Source: Planctomycetaceae bacterium
Lineage (GTDB): Bacteria > Planctomycetota > Planctomycetia > Planctomycetales > Planctomycetaceae
Assembly (NCBI GenBank): GCA_029243145.1
Contig: JAQWSQ010000159.1
Location: 1-34,175, forward strand
Direction: 5' to 3'
Length of the DNA stretch: 34,175 nt
Below the pieces are notes generated by a model. That model was given only the letters and a program-made list of their open reading frames with translations. It searched no databases and was not told the origin of the DNA. Below, in pieces: positions 22,466 to 30,244 of the stretch (its first letter is position 1; every line of letters begins with the position of its first letter). Made by a program: the position numbers and the translations under genes.

Positions 22466-22837
22466 ATGAAAGCAAGTAAAAAACTCGCTAAGCGTCAAAC
22501 TCGCCGCCGATTTCGCGTGCGAAATTCTGTTCGGAGATCCGCGAATGGTCGTCCTCGACTTTCGATTTTCCGTAGCAATAAGCATATCTACGCGCAAATT
22601 ATCGACGATGTGCAAGGTGTGACATTGGCTTCCGCCAGTACCGCCGAAAAAGATTTGGGAGGAACAGGTTCCTATCATGGAAACTGCGATGCAGCCTCAC
22701 GAATCGGTACAGCCATCGCCGAGCGAGCGATTGAAAAAGGTGTCAAAGAAGTCATCTTTGATCGCGGTGAATACAAGTATCATGGCCGCGTACAGGCTTT
22801 GGCCGATGCGGCTCGTGAAGGTGGTCTTGAGTTTTAG
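22466..22837 (+). CDS. rplR: 50S ribosomal protein L18
   Basis: A 123-residue L18, which binds 5S rRNA in the central protuberance. The ATG at 22466 gives [11 protein letters not shown]. The frame is open upstream to a TTG at 22418, but that would start inside the hairpin at 22410-22428 and add residues not found in the family. The [14 protein letters not shown] motif and the C-terminal [12 protein letters not shown] are diagnostic. A ten-codon open frame at 22440-22469 overlaps its start codon. Confidence 0.97.
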   Translation: MKASKKLAKRQTRRRFRVRNSVRRSANGRPRLSIFRSNKHIYAQIIDDVQGVTLASASTAEKDLGGTGSYHGNCDAASRIGTAIAERAIEKGVKEVIFDRGEYKYHGRVQALADAAREGGLEF

Positions 22838-22907
22838 GAACTTTGAAAGTCCCATAAAATATACTGTTCGACGGTCCTAGTGGCTGTCTCGGTTTGGAGA
22901 GATGATC

Positions 22908-23387
22908 GTGTCAAACGATAGTCACACAAAAAATCCCGAAGAAGTTGTTCAGATTCGCCGCTGCTCCTGCGTGGTCAAGGGTGGTCGACGTTTCAGCTTC
23001 ACTGCGTTAGTCGTCGTTGGTGACAACGATGGTTCTGCCGGATGGGGTTATGGTAAGGGAAATGAAGTACCCAATGCTGTTGATAAGGCGGTCAAAGCCG
23101 CCAATCGGCGGATGATGAAGTACCCAGCTCTTACATCGACTGTCCCTCACGAAGTCATTGGGCATTACGGTGCCTCCAGAGTGATTTTGATTCCTGCCCG
23201 GCCTGGTACTGGTATTATTGCCGGTGGTTGTGTGCGTGCGGTGGTCGAATCGGCTGGCGTGACTGACATTCTCACCAAGAGCTTTGGCTCTAACAATCCT
23301 ACCAATCTCGTCAAAGCAACATTCAACGCCCTCTCGAAACTCCGGACGAAAGAAGAAATTCAACGTCTGCGAGGAGTGGAGATCTGA
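22908..23387 (+). CDS. rpsE: 30S ribosomal protein S5
   Basis: A 159-residue S5 if GTG 22908 is the start. GGAG lies 8 bases before the GTG but only 2 before the ATG at 22902, so GTG fits better; the ATG would add two residues. S5 is at the mRNA entry and takes part in decoding fidelity. The V-V-K-G-G-R-R-F-S-F-T-A-L loop is intact. The C-terminal N-P-T-N-L-V-K-A-T is typical. rplO begins three bases after the stop, with no rpmD between them. Confidence 0.96.
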   Translation: MSNDSHTKNPEEVVQIRRCSCVVKGGRRFSFTALVVVGDNDGSAGWGYGKGNEVPNAVDKAVKAANRRMMKYPALTSTVPHEVIGHYGASRVILIPARPGTGIIAGGCVRAVVESAGVTDILTKSFGSNNPTNLVKATFNALSKLRTKEEIQRLRGVEI

Positions 23388-23390
23388 ATT

Positions 23391-23840
23391 ATGATTATCG
23401 ATGATGTCAATCGCGGAATTATCAAGCACAAGGCTCGCAAGCGCGTCGGGCGTGGTCCAGGCTCCGGTCACGGAAAAACATCGACTCGTGGCCATAAAGG
23501 TGCCGGTAGTCGATCTGGTAACAAACGCCGACAAGGTTTTGAAGGGGGACAAACTCCTCTCTTCATGCGAGTTGCCAAGCGTGGCTTCAATAATAAACAG
23601 TTTGCCCCCAAAGTCGTCATTTTCAATTTGTCACAATTGGATGCTGCTTTCGATGATGGGGCAGAAATTACGCTGGAAACCCTCAAAACTCGCGGTTTGC
23701 TGAAAGGCAAATTTGATCGAGTGAAGATTTTGGGTGATGGTGAAACCAAGAAGAAGTTCTCGATCTCGGCCCATCGGTTCTCAAAATCGGCGGAAGAGAA
23801 GATTGTGGCTGCGGGTGGTAGCGTTTCCAGAGTGGTTTAG
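23391..23840 (+). CDS. rplO: 50S ribosomal protein L15
   Basis: A 149-residue L15, a late-assembly protein of the 50S subunit. The basic, glycine-rich N-terminal extension includes G-R-G-P-G-S-G-H-G-K-T and the G-G-Q-T-P-L motif. Its ribosome binding site GGAG lies inside the end of rpsE, so the two are probably coupled. A terminator-like hairpin follows the stop by 20 bases. Confidence 0.97.
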   Translation: MIIDDVNRGIIKHKARKRVGRGPGSGHGKTSTRGHKGAGSRSGNKRRQGFEGGQTPLFMRVAKRGFNNKQFAPKVVIFNLSQLDAAFDDGAEITLETLKTRGLLKGKFDRVKILGDGETKKKFSISAHRFSKSAEEKIVAAGGSVSRVV

Positions 23841-23860
23841 TTTCACAGGATATTTGCTGT

Positions 23861-23899
23861 CGACCGATTTCCTCGTCTGGACGGAGAATCGGTCGTTTT
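23861..23899 (+). terminator. Terminator-like hairpin between rplO and secY
   Basis: CGACCGATT (23861-23869) pairs perfectly with AATCGGTCG (23887-23895). TCC (23870-23872) extends the stem with GGA (23883-23885) across a bulged G. TTTT follows at 23896-23899, a short T-tract. It should at least partly stop transcription at the end of the S10/spc series. Confidence 0.6.
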
Positions 23900-23906
23900 G
23901 TATAAA
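23878..23906 (+). promoter_or_regulatory. Candidate promoter for secY, overlapping the upstream hairpin
   Basis: TGGACG at 23878-23883 (4 of 6) and TATAAA at 23901-23906 (5 of 6) are spaced by 17 bases. Transcription would start near 23913, leaving a leader of about 60 bases before secY. The -35 element lies in the loop and 3' arm of the terminator-like hairpin. The good -10 box is the main support. Confidence 0.4.
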
Positions 23907-23973
23907 TTAGCAGTTCTCAGGAGTTTAAGTCGCTTATTACGGCGGCAACACATCGACAAAGGAAGTCTATCCG

Positions 23974-25338
23974 ATGTTCGGCAAGCTGATTATGATCTTT
24001 CGGATCCCGGAACTGCGAAGAAAAATCTTTTTGACCCTTGCGCTGCTCGCTGTTTATCGCATGGGTTTTGCAATTCCTCTCCCTTTCATCGACCAGGATA
24101 CTCTCAAAAGCGCAGTCGAAGATATCGAAGGCGCGGATGAAGGTTTTGGTCAGGTGATGCAAATTGTGGCGTTGTTCTCGGCATCCAGCTTGGGCAATAG
24201 CACAATATTCGGCTTGGGAATTATGCCGTATATTTCTGCCTCCATTATTTTCCAGCTTTTGGGGACCGTCTATCCTCCGCTTGAAAAGTTGCAGAAGGAG
24301 GGTGAATCGGGGCGACGAAAAATCAATGAATATACCCGATATGCCACAGTGATAATCTGTCTGGGGCAGTCGTTTTTCTGGATACAAGGTCTCTCGGGTG
24401 GAACGTTAATGGGTGAAAATCTCATACTCGATCAGTTCGACAGTACCTACTATTATATAATAGGTACGATCACCATGACGGCGGGGACGGTTCTGCTGAT
24501 GTGGATTGGTGAGCAAATCGATGCTTACGGGATCGGCAACGGTATTTCGCTACTCATCATGGCGGGGATTCTCGCTCGAATGCCTGCGGCATTACTCGAT
24601 ATGCTAGCTCCCGCATTAACGGACGGAGTGGCTATTGGGTCAGACACAGGAATTGATCGATTGCTGCTGTTGCTTGGTTTGTTTGTCGGAATCGTAATCT
24701 GGGTGATTGCCATCACTCAGGGACAACGTCGAATTCCGATTCAATCCGCCAAGCATCTTCGCGGTCGTCGAGTGGCCGGTGGTCAGCGCCAGTCATTGCC
24801 ACTGCGAGTCAATCAAGCGGGTGTGATGCCGATCATCTTTGCATCAAGCCTGTTGCTGTTTCCGTACTTCCTGTTCTCGCAGATCGCGAGACTCGAGTTC
24901 TTTAGCGACATTTATGTTGTGCAGCTTCTGGCTCGGGCATTTTCCGACCATCAGTATGTTTACAATATGTCCTACATCTTCCTGATTTACTTCTTCTGTT
25001 ACTTCTGGACGACGATTACATTCAACCCCAAAGATATTGCCGAGAACCTGAAAGATTACGGTAGCTTTATTCCTGGATACCGTCCGGGAGCGAGAACTGC
25101 CGCTTATCTGGAATCTGTCATGACACGGATCACTTATGTCGGGGCAGCATTCCTGGCTTTGGTGGCTGTGATTCCGACCGTGGTTGCAACTTATATGAAT
25201 ATCCCTCCGATGGTGGCCAGTTTTTATGGTGGTACAGGACTCCTGATTGTGGTGTCTGTCTGCTTGGATCTGGTGCAAAAGATTGATAGTCACCTGGTGA
25301 TGAGGAATTATCCTGGTCTGCTGGATGCGGACGACTAA
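23974..25338 (+). CDS. secY: Protein translocase subunit SecY
   Basis: A 454-residue inner-membrane channel protein of the Sec translocon, of typical length and with about ten hydrophobic segments, the first near residues 17-37. The cytoplasmic loop Q-R-R-I-P-I-Q followed by L-R-V-N-Q-A-G-V-M-P-I-I-F-A-S-S-L-L, at about 248-292, is diagnostic. AAGGAAG precedes the ATG. adk, map and infA do not follow. A short stem-loop (CTCGAC 25340-25345 with GTCGAG 25351-25356) comes right after the stop. Confidence 0.97.
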   Translation: MFGKLIMIFRIPELRRKIFLTLALLAVYRMGFAIPLPFIDQDTLKSAVEDIEGADEGFGQVMQIVALFSASSLGNSTIFGLGIMPYISASIIFQLLGTVYPPLEKLQKEGESGRRKINEYTRYATVIICLGQSFFWIQGLSGGTLMGENLILDQFDSTYYYIIGTITMTAGTVLLMWIGEQIDAYGIGNGISLLIMAGILARMPAALLDMLAPALTDGVAIGSDTGIDRLLLLLGLFVGIVIWVIAITQGQRRIPIQSAKHLRGRRVAGGQRQSLPLRVNQAGVMPIIFASSLLLFPYFLFSQIARLEFFSDIYVVQLLARAFSDHQYVYNMSYIFLIYFFCYFWTTITFNPKDIAENLKDYGSFIPGYRPGARTAAYLESVMTRITYVGAAFLALVAVIPTVVATYMNIPPMVASFYGGTGLLIVVSVCLDLVQKIDSHLVMRNYPGLLDADD

Positions 25339-25508
25339 TCTCGACAGGTAGTCGAGGAATTACAAACTCTCTGGCAAGGCGATCTGAATTGATCATGATG
25401 ACTCTTTGGGAGACCAACGAGTCTAAAGCCTGCCGATAAAACCGGTTGCGAGAGCTGTCTCCAATCGCGATGTGTGCAGGGATTTTTCATGGAAAACCCT
25501 CTGTTCGC

Positions 25509-25538
25509 TTGAGAGTTAGCCCAAGAGGCGGTTATACT
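25509..25538 (+). promoter_or_regulatory. Candidate sigma70-type promoter for the rpmJ-rplQ (alpha) operon
   Basis: TTGAGA at 25509-25514 (5 of 6) and TATACT at 25533-25538 (5 of 6) are separated by 18 bases. Transcription would start near 25545, giving a leader of about 80 bases before rpmJ. This is the best promoter match in the window. Confidence 0.6.
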
Positions 25539-25597
25539 GCCAAGTTCCTGTTTTTTACGCTGAGGCTGATTTTCCAATGAGCCCACTGCGAGGAGTT

Positions 25598-25611
25598 CCG
25601 GTCAAAACCGG
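25598..25611 (+). promoter_or_regulatory. Short hairpin in the rpmJ leader
   Basis: CCGGT (25598-25602) pairs with ACCGG (25607-25611) around a CAAA loop, 14 bases before the rpmJ start. It lies between an AGGAG at 25591-25595 and the rpmJ start, so it could influence translation of the first alpha-operon gene. The function is inferred. Confidence 0.3.
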
Positions 25612-25625
25612 TACGAAAGAGAATT

Positions 25626-25739
25626 ATGAAAGTCCGATCTAGCGTTAAACGAATCTGTGAGAACTGCAAGGTAGTTCGGCGACAGGGAAAAGTGTACGTC
25701 ATTTGTACAAACCCTCGTCACAAACAGCGTCAGGGATAA
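25626..25739 (+). CDS. rpmJ: 50S ribosomal protein L36, zinc-binding type
   Basis: A 37-residue protein read directly from the DNA, short enough to be missed by length filters. It begins M-K-V-R-S-S-V-K and contains the zinc ligands C11, C14, C27 and H32 in the order C-x2-C-x12-C-x4-H, as in the C+ form of L36. The C-terminal R-H-K-Q-R-Q-G is typical. The ribosome binding site is weak (GAGAA). It heads the alpha operon and is followed by rpsM after 58 bases. Confidence 0.96.
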   Translation: MKVRSSVKRICENCKVVRRQGKVYVICTNPRHKQRQG

Positions 25740-25797
25740 TTCCCTCACAAACTTCATACGAACTCACAAATACATTTTCAAGTGAAAGAGTTGATCC

Positions 25798-26184
25798 ATG
25801 CCGCGTCTTCTCGGTGTTGATGTTCCGAACGACAAACCGGTTTATATTTCGCTGACTTATCTCTACGGAGTTGGGTTGGCGAGATCGATTGAGATTTGCC
25901 GCAAGTTGTCCATTGATCCTCGGAAGCGAGCTTTCGATCTGACGGACGATGAAGTCAGTATGCTCAACAATACCCTCGACAAAGAGTACGAGGTCGAGGG
26001 GCAGTTGCGCCGGATGGTTCAGCAGGACATTGCGCGATTGCGAGAAATCCAATCGTATCGTGGAGTGCGACACCGTCGTGGTATGCCAGTTCGTGGCCAA
26101 CGTACAAAAACGAATGCCCGTACCCGTAAAGGTTCGAAGAAAACCGTTGCTGGTAAGAAGGGTGTGAAAGATATGCGACACTGA
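25798..26184 (+). CDS. rpsM: 30S ribosomal protein S13
   Basis: A 128-residue S13, a head protein that bridges to the 50S subunit and contacts P-site tRNA. The N-terminus P-R-L-L-G-V-D-V-P, the helix-two-turn-helix with Y-G-V-G, the R-G-V-R-H-R-R-G-M-P-V-R-G-Q-R-T motif and the basic tail are all present. GAAAGAG precedes the ATG. Confidence 0.98.
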   Translation: MPRLLGVDVPNDKPVYISLTYLYGVGLARSIEICRKLSIDPRKRAFDLTDDEVSMLNNTLDKEYEVEGQLRRMVQQDIARLREIQSYRGVRHRRGMPVRGQRTKTNARTRKGSKKTVAGKKGVKDMRH

Positions 26185-26275
26185 TCCGACAGGAGTTTTC
26201 TGTCATCAGGAGCCGGTGTTCGCCAAGTAACAGTTTTTTGACAAACATAAATTTAGACAGATTGAGGTTGCCGTC

Positions 26276-26656
26276 GTGGCTAAAACCAAGAAAAAAAGAG
26301 TGCGGCGTAACGTGACACGTGGAATCGCTCACATCAAAGCGACCTTCAATAACACGATTGTCACGATGTCCGATATGAATGGCGAAGTTCTCGCTTGGTC
26401 GACTGCCGGAGCCGTGGGCTTCAAGGGAAGTCGTAAAAGCACACCTTTCGCGGCACAACGTGCTGCTGAAACAGTGGCCGAACGGTCTGCCAAAATGGGC
26501 ATGAAGGAAGTCGAAGTGAAAGTGAACGGTCCTGGTTCAGGTCGCGAATCTGCGATCACCGGCTTACAGTCTTCCGGTATTTCCGTTCGTTCTATCGAAG
26601 ATGTGACACCGCTACCTCATAACGGATGCCGTCCCAAAAAACGTCGTCGCGTTTGA
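26276..26656 (+). CDS. rpsK: 30S ribosomal protein S11
   Basis: A 126-residue S11, part of the platform at the mRNA exit. The start is GTG at 26276 with GAGGT about 8 bases upstream. The motifs [12 protein letters not shown], followed by [10 protein letters not shown] and the C-terminal [11 protein letters not shown], are diagnostic. rpsD, which often follows, is absent; rpoA comes next. Confidence 0.97.
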   Translation: MAKTKKKRVRRNVTRGIAHIKATFNNTIVTMSDMNGEVLAWSTAGAVGFKGSRKSTPFAAQRAAETVAERSAKMGMKEVEVKVNGPGSGRESAITGLQSSGISVRSIEDVTPLPHNGCRPKKRRRV

Positions 26657-26787
26657 TCAACATTCAATGCATGTCGGCTGATGTCGATATGATTTTGGCG
26701 GTTGAAAGTGTATTTCGACCGTCGGCTGATGATGGGTCCAGAAAGCCTTAGTTGCGAGCGACCCGATCATTTTTCGGAGAAGAAACT

Positions 26788-27792
26788 ATGCGTATTCGTT
26801 GGAGAGGTTTGGAGCTACCGAGTCGGATTATTCCCGACCAGGGCCAGAACGACAATTACTTCGGTCGTTTCACGGCAGAACCCTTTGAACGTGGGTTTGG
26901 TGCGACTGTTGGAAACAGTCTACGTCGCATTCTGCTATCGAGTCTTGAAGGCTCTGCTGTGACCCGGGCAAAAATCCAGGGAGTCCAGCACGAGTTTTCG
27001 ACGATTCCCGGAGTCGTTGAAGATGTGACTGACATCTGCTTGAACCTGAAATCCATCGTCGTCAAAAATCACTCATCCTCTTCGAAAACGATTCGTATCG
27101 AGAAGCACGAGCGAGGTGTTGTGACCGGTGCGGACATCATCACCGACGAACAAATCGAAGTGATCAACACCGATCTTGTCATTGCGACATTGACCGATGA
27201 TGTGCCTTTCATTGTTGAGATGACTGTCGAAAACGGTCGCGGATTTATCAAAGCCGCCGACCACACTGAAGGCGAAACCGAAGTGGGCATTATCCCTCTG
27301 GATGCAGCCTTCAGCCCGGTGACCCGCGTACGTTATGCCGTTGAGGAAACGCGTGTTGGTCAACGCACTAACTACGACAAACTCAGCCTCGACATTTGGA
27401 CGAACGGAACCATCAAGCCAGAAATGGCATTGGTGGAAGCTGCCAAGATTCTACGGAAGCACCTCAACCCGTTCATCACTTACCGTGAACCTGGTCCAGA
27501 AATGTCACCTGAAGCAAGTCTTAAACGACTTGCCGACGAAACTGGCTACTCTCCTCTCGATGTCGAGTTGGAAGAGAAGCTCAATCAATCATTGGCCGAG
27601 TTGAATCTTTCGGTCCGGGCAACCAACTGTCTGGAATCTGAAGGCATCAACACCGTTCGCGATTTAGTCGGACGCAGCGAAGATCAATTGTTGCAAGTCC
27701 GAAACTTCGGTGAAACAACTCTCACAGAAGTTCAAGAACGGCTCGGCTCTATTGGCCTGCGACTGGGAATGAAAGTTTCGAGTCAGCAGTAA
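26788..27792 (+). CDS. rpoA: DNA-directed RNA polymerase subunit alpha
   Basis: A 334-residue alpha subunit. The N-terminal dimerisation domain contains [16 protein letters not shown], which contacts beta and beta'. The C-terminal domain (about 255-325) keeps the Arg of the UP-element determinant (S-V-R-A-T-N-C-L; E. coli R265), but the loop equivalent to E. coli G296-K297-K298-S299 reads G-E-T-T, so K298 is not Lys. The ATG at 26788 follows GGAGAAG; the upstream TTG at 26752 is rejected. An 11-base direct repeat lies in the gap before the gene (26673 and 26721). Confidence 0.98.
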   Translation: MRIRWRGLELPSRIIPDQGQNDNYFGRFTAEPFERGFGATVGNSLRRILLSSLEGSAVTRAKIQGVQHEFSTIPGVVEDVTDICLNLKSIVVKNHSSSSKTIRIEKHERGVVTGADIITDEQIEVINTDLVIATLTDDVPFIVEMTVENGRGFIKAADHTEGETEVGIIPLDAAFSPVTRVRYAVEETRVGQRTNYDKLSLDIWTNGTIKPEMALVEAAKILRKHLNPFITYREPGPEMSPEASLKRLADETGYSPLDVELEEKLNQSLAELNLSVRATNCLESEGINTVRDLVGRSEDQLLQVRNFGETTLTEVQERLGSIGLRLGMKVSSQQ

Positions 27793-27854
27793 TCCACATC
27801 CATCACTTACTTTGACCATTCGGATGCCTCGGCATCTCATGTTGGACAAGAACA

Positions 27855-28547
27855 ATGCGACATCGTCTTAAAGGTAGAAAACTCGGTCGTAACGGATCTC
27901 ACCGTAAAGCCATGTTCCAAAATATGGCTTGCAGTCTGATCAAATCGTTGCGAGTCGATGAAGACGCGCCTAATGTGCCGCGGACTCCCGGTCGAATTAT
28001 CACGACCGTGGCCAAGGCCAAAGAGCTTCGTCCGATTCTGGAAAAACTGATCACTGTTTCCCGTAAGTCATTGGCTCACGAGCAAAACGCCGAACAGTAT
28101 GCCACTTCTGCTGAGAAAAACTCATCGGAATGGAAAAGCTGGCGTGAATCGGACCAGTGGCAACAATGGAATCAAGCCATCGCCCCGGCAGTCGCTTTAC
28201 GTCGTCGAGCGTTTGCCCTCCTGCGAGACAATGAAGCCGTTGACGTTCTGTTTGACGAAATTCGTGAGCGTTTTGCGGATCGACCAGGCGGTTACCTGCG
28301 TATCGTCCGTTTGGCTGAAGTGCGTCTGGGTGATGCGGGACAAAAAGCTTTAATCGAATTTGTGGGTGAGAATGACCGGGTCCGAACGACTCGTCAAGCA
28401 CCGGTGGTTGTCGAAGAAGAATCGACCCCCGCAGTTGCAGAGACAGCAACCGAAGATGAGGCCGTGGAAGAAGATACAGCCGCCGCCGAATCTCCTGAAG
28501 CGTCCACTGAAGAGGATGCTACCGAAGAAGAGAAGAAAGAGGAGTAA
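27855..28547 (+). CDS. rplQ: 50S ribosomal protein L17 with two insertions and a long acidic tail
   Basis: A 230-residue L17, nearly twice the usual 115-130. The core is clear: [17 protein letters not shown] at the start, K-A-K-E-L-R-P near 54-60, [13 protein letters not shown] at 115-127 and G-G-Y-L-R-I near 145-150. Extra residues appear near 31-47, and an insertion of about 42 residues rich in Trp, Gln, Ser and Glu lies at 72-113. A tail from about 178 is rich in Glu, Ala and Thr and looks disordered. It ends the cluster at a strong terminator. Confidence 0.94.
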   Translation: MRHRLKGRKLGRNGSHRKAMFQNMACSLIKSLRVDEDAPNVPRTPGRIITTVAKAKELRPILEKLITVSRKSLAHEQNAEQYATSAEKNSSEWKSWRESDQWQQWNQAIAPAVALRRRAFALLRDNEAVDVLFDEIRERFADRPGGYLRIVRLAEVRLGDAGQKALIEFVGENDRVRTTRQAPVVVEEESTPAVAETATEDEAVEEDTAAAESPEASTEEDATEEEKKEE

Positions 28548-28604
28548 TCCTCTCGAAGCTCTTTCTCCGAAAGGACTTCCAACATTTTGCTTGAGAAACT
28601 ATCA

Positions 28605-28632
28605 TGCTCTCCGTTCGCGGAGGGCATTTTTT
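28605..28632 (+). terminator. Rho-independent terminator after rplQ
   Basis: GCTCTCCG (28606-28613) pairs with CGGAGGGC (28618-28625) around a TTCG tetraloop with one T.G wobble. Six T residues follow at 28627-28632. This closes the ribosomal-protein cluster. Confidence 0.88.
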
Positions 28633-28678
28633 CTGCGCGTTGTGAAATCCTTATTATGCTTACAGGCAGGTTTTGAGG

Positions 28679-29296
28679 ATGAATTTGTCCTTACCACATC
28701 CGTCACATTGTCCGGGGCCGTTCGACTTTTCTCGTGCGATGTGGCTGCTCTGCCACGACATCACTCAGCGGATGGAAGAGTTCTCACACATCCGTATGCC
28801 AGAAGTGGCGGTCTCGTTCGCCCAGGCACGTCGCAATGTCTCTTGGGGTTTGCAAGCCAAGCTGACTCCCATGCGATTTGAACAAGGGGCACTCACGACT
28901 CATCGAGTCGGACGCGAATGGACTGTCCAGCGACTGTATCGTGGCGACCATGAGATGCTTTACATTCTCACCTTCTACCTGCCTCGCTTTCTGGAAACAC
29001 CATTCGAAGAGAAGCTGACGACGGTCTTTCACGAGCTGTATCACATCAGTCCAATGTTTGATGGCGATATTCGTCGGCTGGAAGGCCGTTATCATGTGCA
29101 TTCTCATTCGCAGGATGAATACGACCGCGAGATGGCGGTCTTCGCTCGACAATGGCTCAAACAGAAGCCCTCCAAAGAGCTCTATAGTTTCCTGCGTTCA
29201 CGTTTCGGGACATTACACCGGAAGTACAAAGGCGTGATGGGACTGCAGATTCAGATCCCCAAGCTGATCCCCATTCCGAACTCACGTCGGGCGTGA
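28679..29296 (+). CDS. Putative zinc metallopeptidase with HELYH motif
   Basis: A 205-residue soluble protein I do not recognise by name. It has an HExxH zinc-protease motif, H118-E119-L-Y-H122, preceded by hydrophobic T-T-V-F. Several later His residues (H139, H141, H143) and acidic residues could give a third ligand. The start is uncertain: ATG 28679 has an AGGCAGG 8 bases upstream, and a TTG two codons earlier is also open. No signal peptide or membrane segment is visible. The C-terminus is basic. It resembles the general class of putative phage-type metallopeptidases, but that is only a motif-level likeness. The C-terminal codons and stop form a short inverted repeat (CTCACG with CGTGAG). 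Confidence 0.65.
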   Translation: MNLSLPHPSHCPGPFDFSRAMWLLCHDITQRMEEFSHIRMPEVAVSFAQARRNVSWGLQAKLTPMRFEQGALTTHRVGREWTVQRLYRGDHEMLYILTFYLPRFLETPFEEKLTTVFHELYHISPMFDGDIRRLEGRYHVHSHSQDEYDREMAVFARQWLKQKPSKELYSFLRSRFGTLHRKYKGVMGLQIQIPKLIPIPNSRRA

Positions 29297-29401
29297 GGTG
29301 TCATCACGGTGAAACTAAAGCATGGAAATTTGTTTCGCGTCGGGAATCAGGTTAGGTTAGGATTGGATCTCCATCATTTGTTCCCTGAAGGAGTCGTGAT
29401 C

Positions 29402-30130
29402 ATGCTTCGATGTCTCGCGGTTGTCGGTTGTCTAATCATGCTCGTGGGAGAGATTTCTGCGGCCGAGCCTGATCTCGTCTTTCTCTTGATTGGCCAATCA
29501 AACATGGCGGGGCGTGCTCCGCTCGGCAAAGACGATCAATCAGCGATGGTGGGTGTCATGTTGCTCAATGGGAAGGGTGAGTGGGAAGCGGCCACCAATC
29601 CTCTCAATCGTTATGCGACAGACCGCAAAAAAATTGAAATGCAGCGTCTTGGCCCCGGTGATGGATTCGCCACAACATTACACGAGGCATTGCCCGAGAA
29701 ATCGATCGGTCTGATTGTGAATGCCCGTGGTGGGACGAAGATTGACGAATGGGTGCCCGGCAAACCGCTCTACGATCACACGATCCAACGCATCAACAAG
29801 CTCGACAAAAAACCGAAATTCGCGGGTGTCATCTGGCATCAGGGAGAAGGGAACGCGACCGACGCCGAGTATCTTACCAAGCTCGTGAAGCTGGTCAACA
29901 ATCTTCGGCGTGATCTCAAACAGCCTGAATTACTGTTCGTCGCGGGTGAGGTGTATGGCGACATACCTGTCAACGGGCGAATGAAGAAGCTACCGGAAAA
30001 ACTCTCCGGGACGGCGGTTGCCAGTGCCGATGAGTTGACCGTCTTTGATGGCGTTCATTTCGATAACAAGAGCCAAAAAACGCTCGGCAGTCGATACGCC
30101 AAGGCGTGGTTGGGACTCCGCGAAAAGTAG
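29402..30130 (+). CDS. Secreted SGNH-fold esterase, sialate O-acetylesterase / CE6-like
   Basis: A 242-residue protein with a signal peptide (hydrophobic core at about 4-16, probable cut after S-A-A near residue 21). The catalytic blocks of the SASA/CE6 type of SGNH hydrolase are present: G-Q-S-N-M with Ser33, A-R-G-G-T near 108-112, W-H-Q-G-E-G-N at 145-151 and D-G-V-H with Asp216 and His219. It probably removes acetyl groups from polysaccharides outside the cytoplasm, in line with the polysaccharide-degrading habit of planctomycetes. The ATG at 29402 follows AAGGAG; an earlier in-frame start at 29309 would hide the signal peptide. A broken copy of its 3' end lies at 31199-31458. Confidence 0.85.
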   Translation: MLRCLAVVGCLIMLVGEISAAEPDLVFLLIGQSNMAGRAPLGKDDQSAMVGVMLLNGKGEWEAATNPLNRYATDRKKIEMQRLGPGDGFATTLHEALPEKSIGLIVNARGGTKIDEWVPGKPLYDHTIQRINKLDKKPKFAGVIWHQGEGNATDAEYLTKLVKLVNNLRRDLKQPELLFVAGEVYGDIPVNGRMKKLPEKLSGTAVASADELTVFDGVHFDNKSQKTLGSRYAKAWLGLREK

Positions 30131-30164
30131 GTGTTTTTGACGGATACGAGGCCCTAGTAATGCA

Positions 30165-30193
30165 TTGACTAGATTCACAGATAAATGTATAGC
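30165..30193 (+). promoter_or_regulatory. Candidate promoter for the FkbM-family gene
   Basis: TTGACT at 30165-30170 (5 of 6) and TATAGC at 30188-30193 (4 of 6) are spaced by 17 bases. Transcription would start near 30200. This argues against the in-frame ATG at 30185 and for the start at 30245. Confidence 0.4.
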
Positions 30194-30244
30194 TCCGCAA
30201 TCTGTTTGGGAGCGGTTCCCTGTCTGATAGTGAATGGAATCAAT

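Noticed and set aside
26673..26731. 11-base direct repeat GTCGGCTGATG (26673-26683 and 26721-26731) before rpoA as a regulatory site
   Set aside because: Only two copies are present, with no linked promoter or dyad. It could be chance and is noted only for completeness.
29402..29431. Lipoprotein signal (V-V-G-C with Cys10) in the esterase
   Set aside because: Only nine residues precede the Cys, too few for a normal lipoprotein signal. The S-A-A cut near residue 21 fits better.
30185..30244. Earlier in-frame ATG for the FkbM gene at 30185
   Set aside because: It overlaps the predicted -10 element, and the added 20 residues do not match the family. ATG 30245 is preferred.
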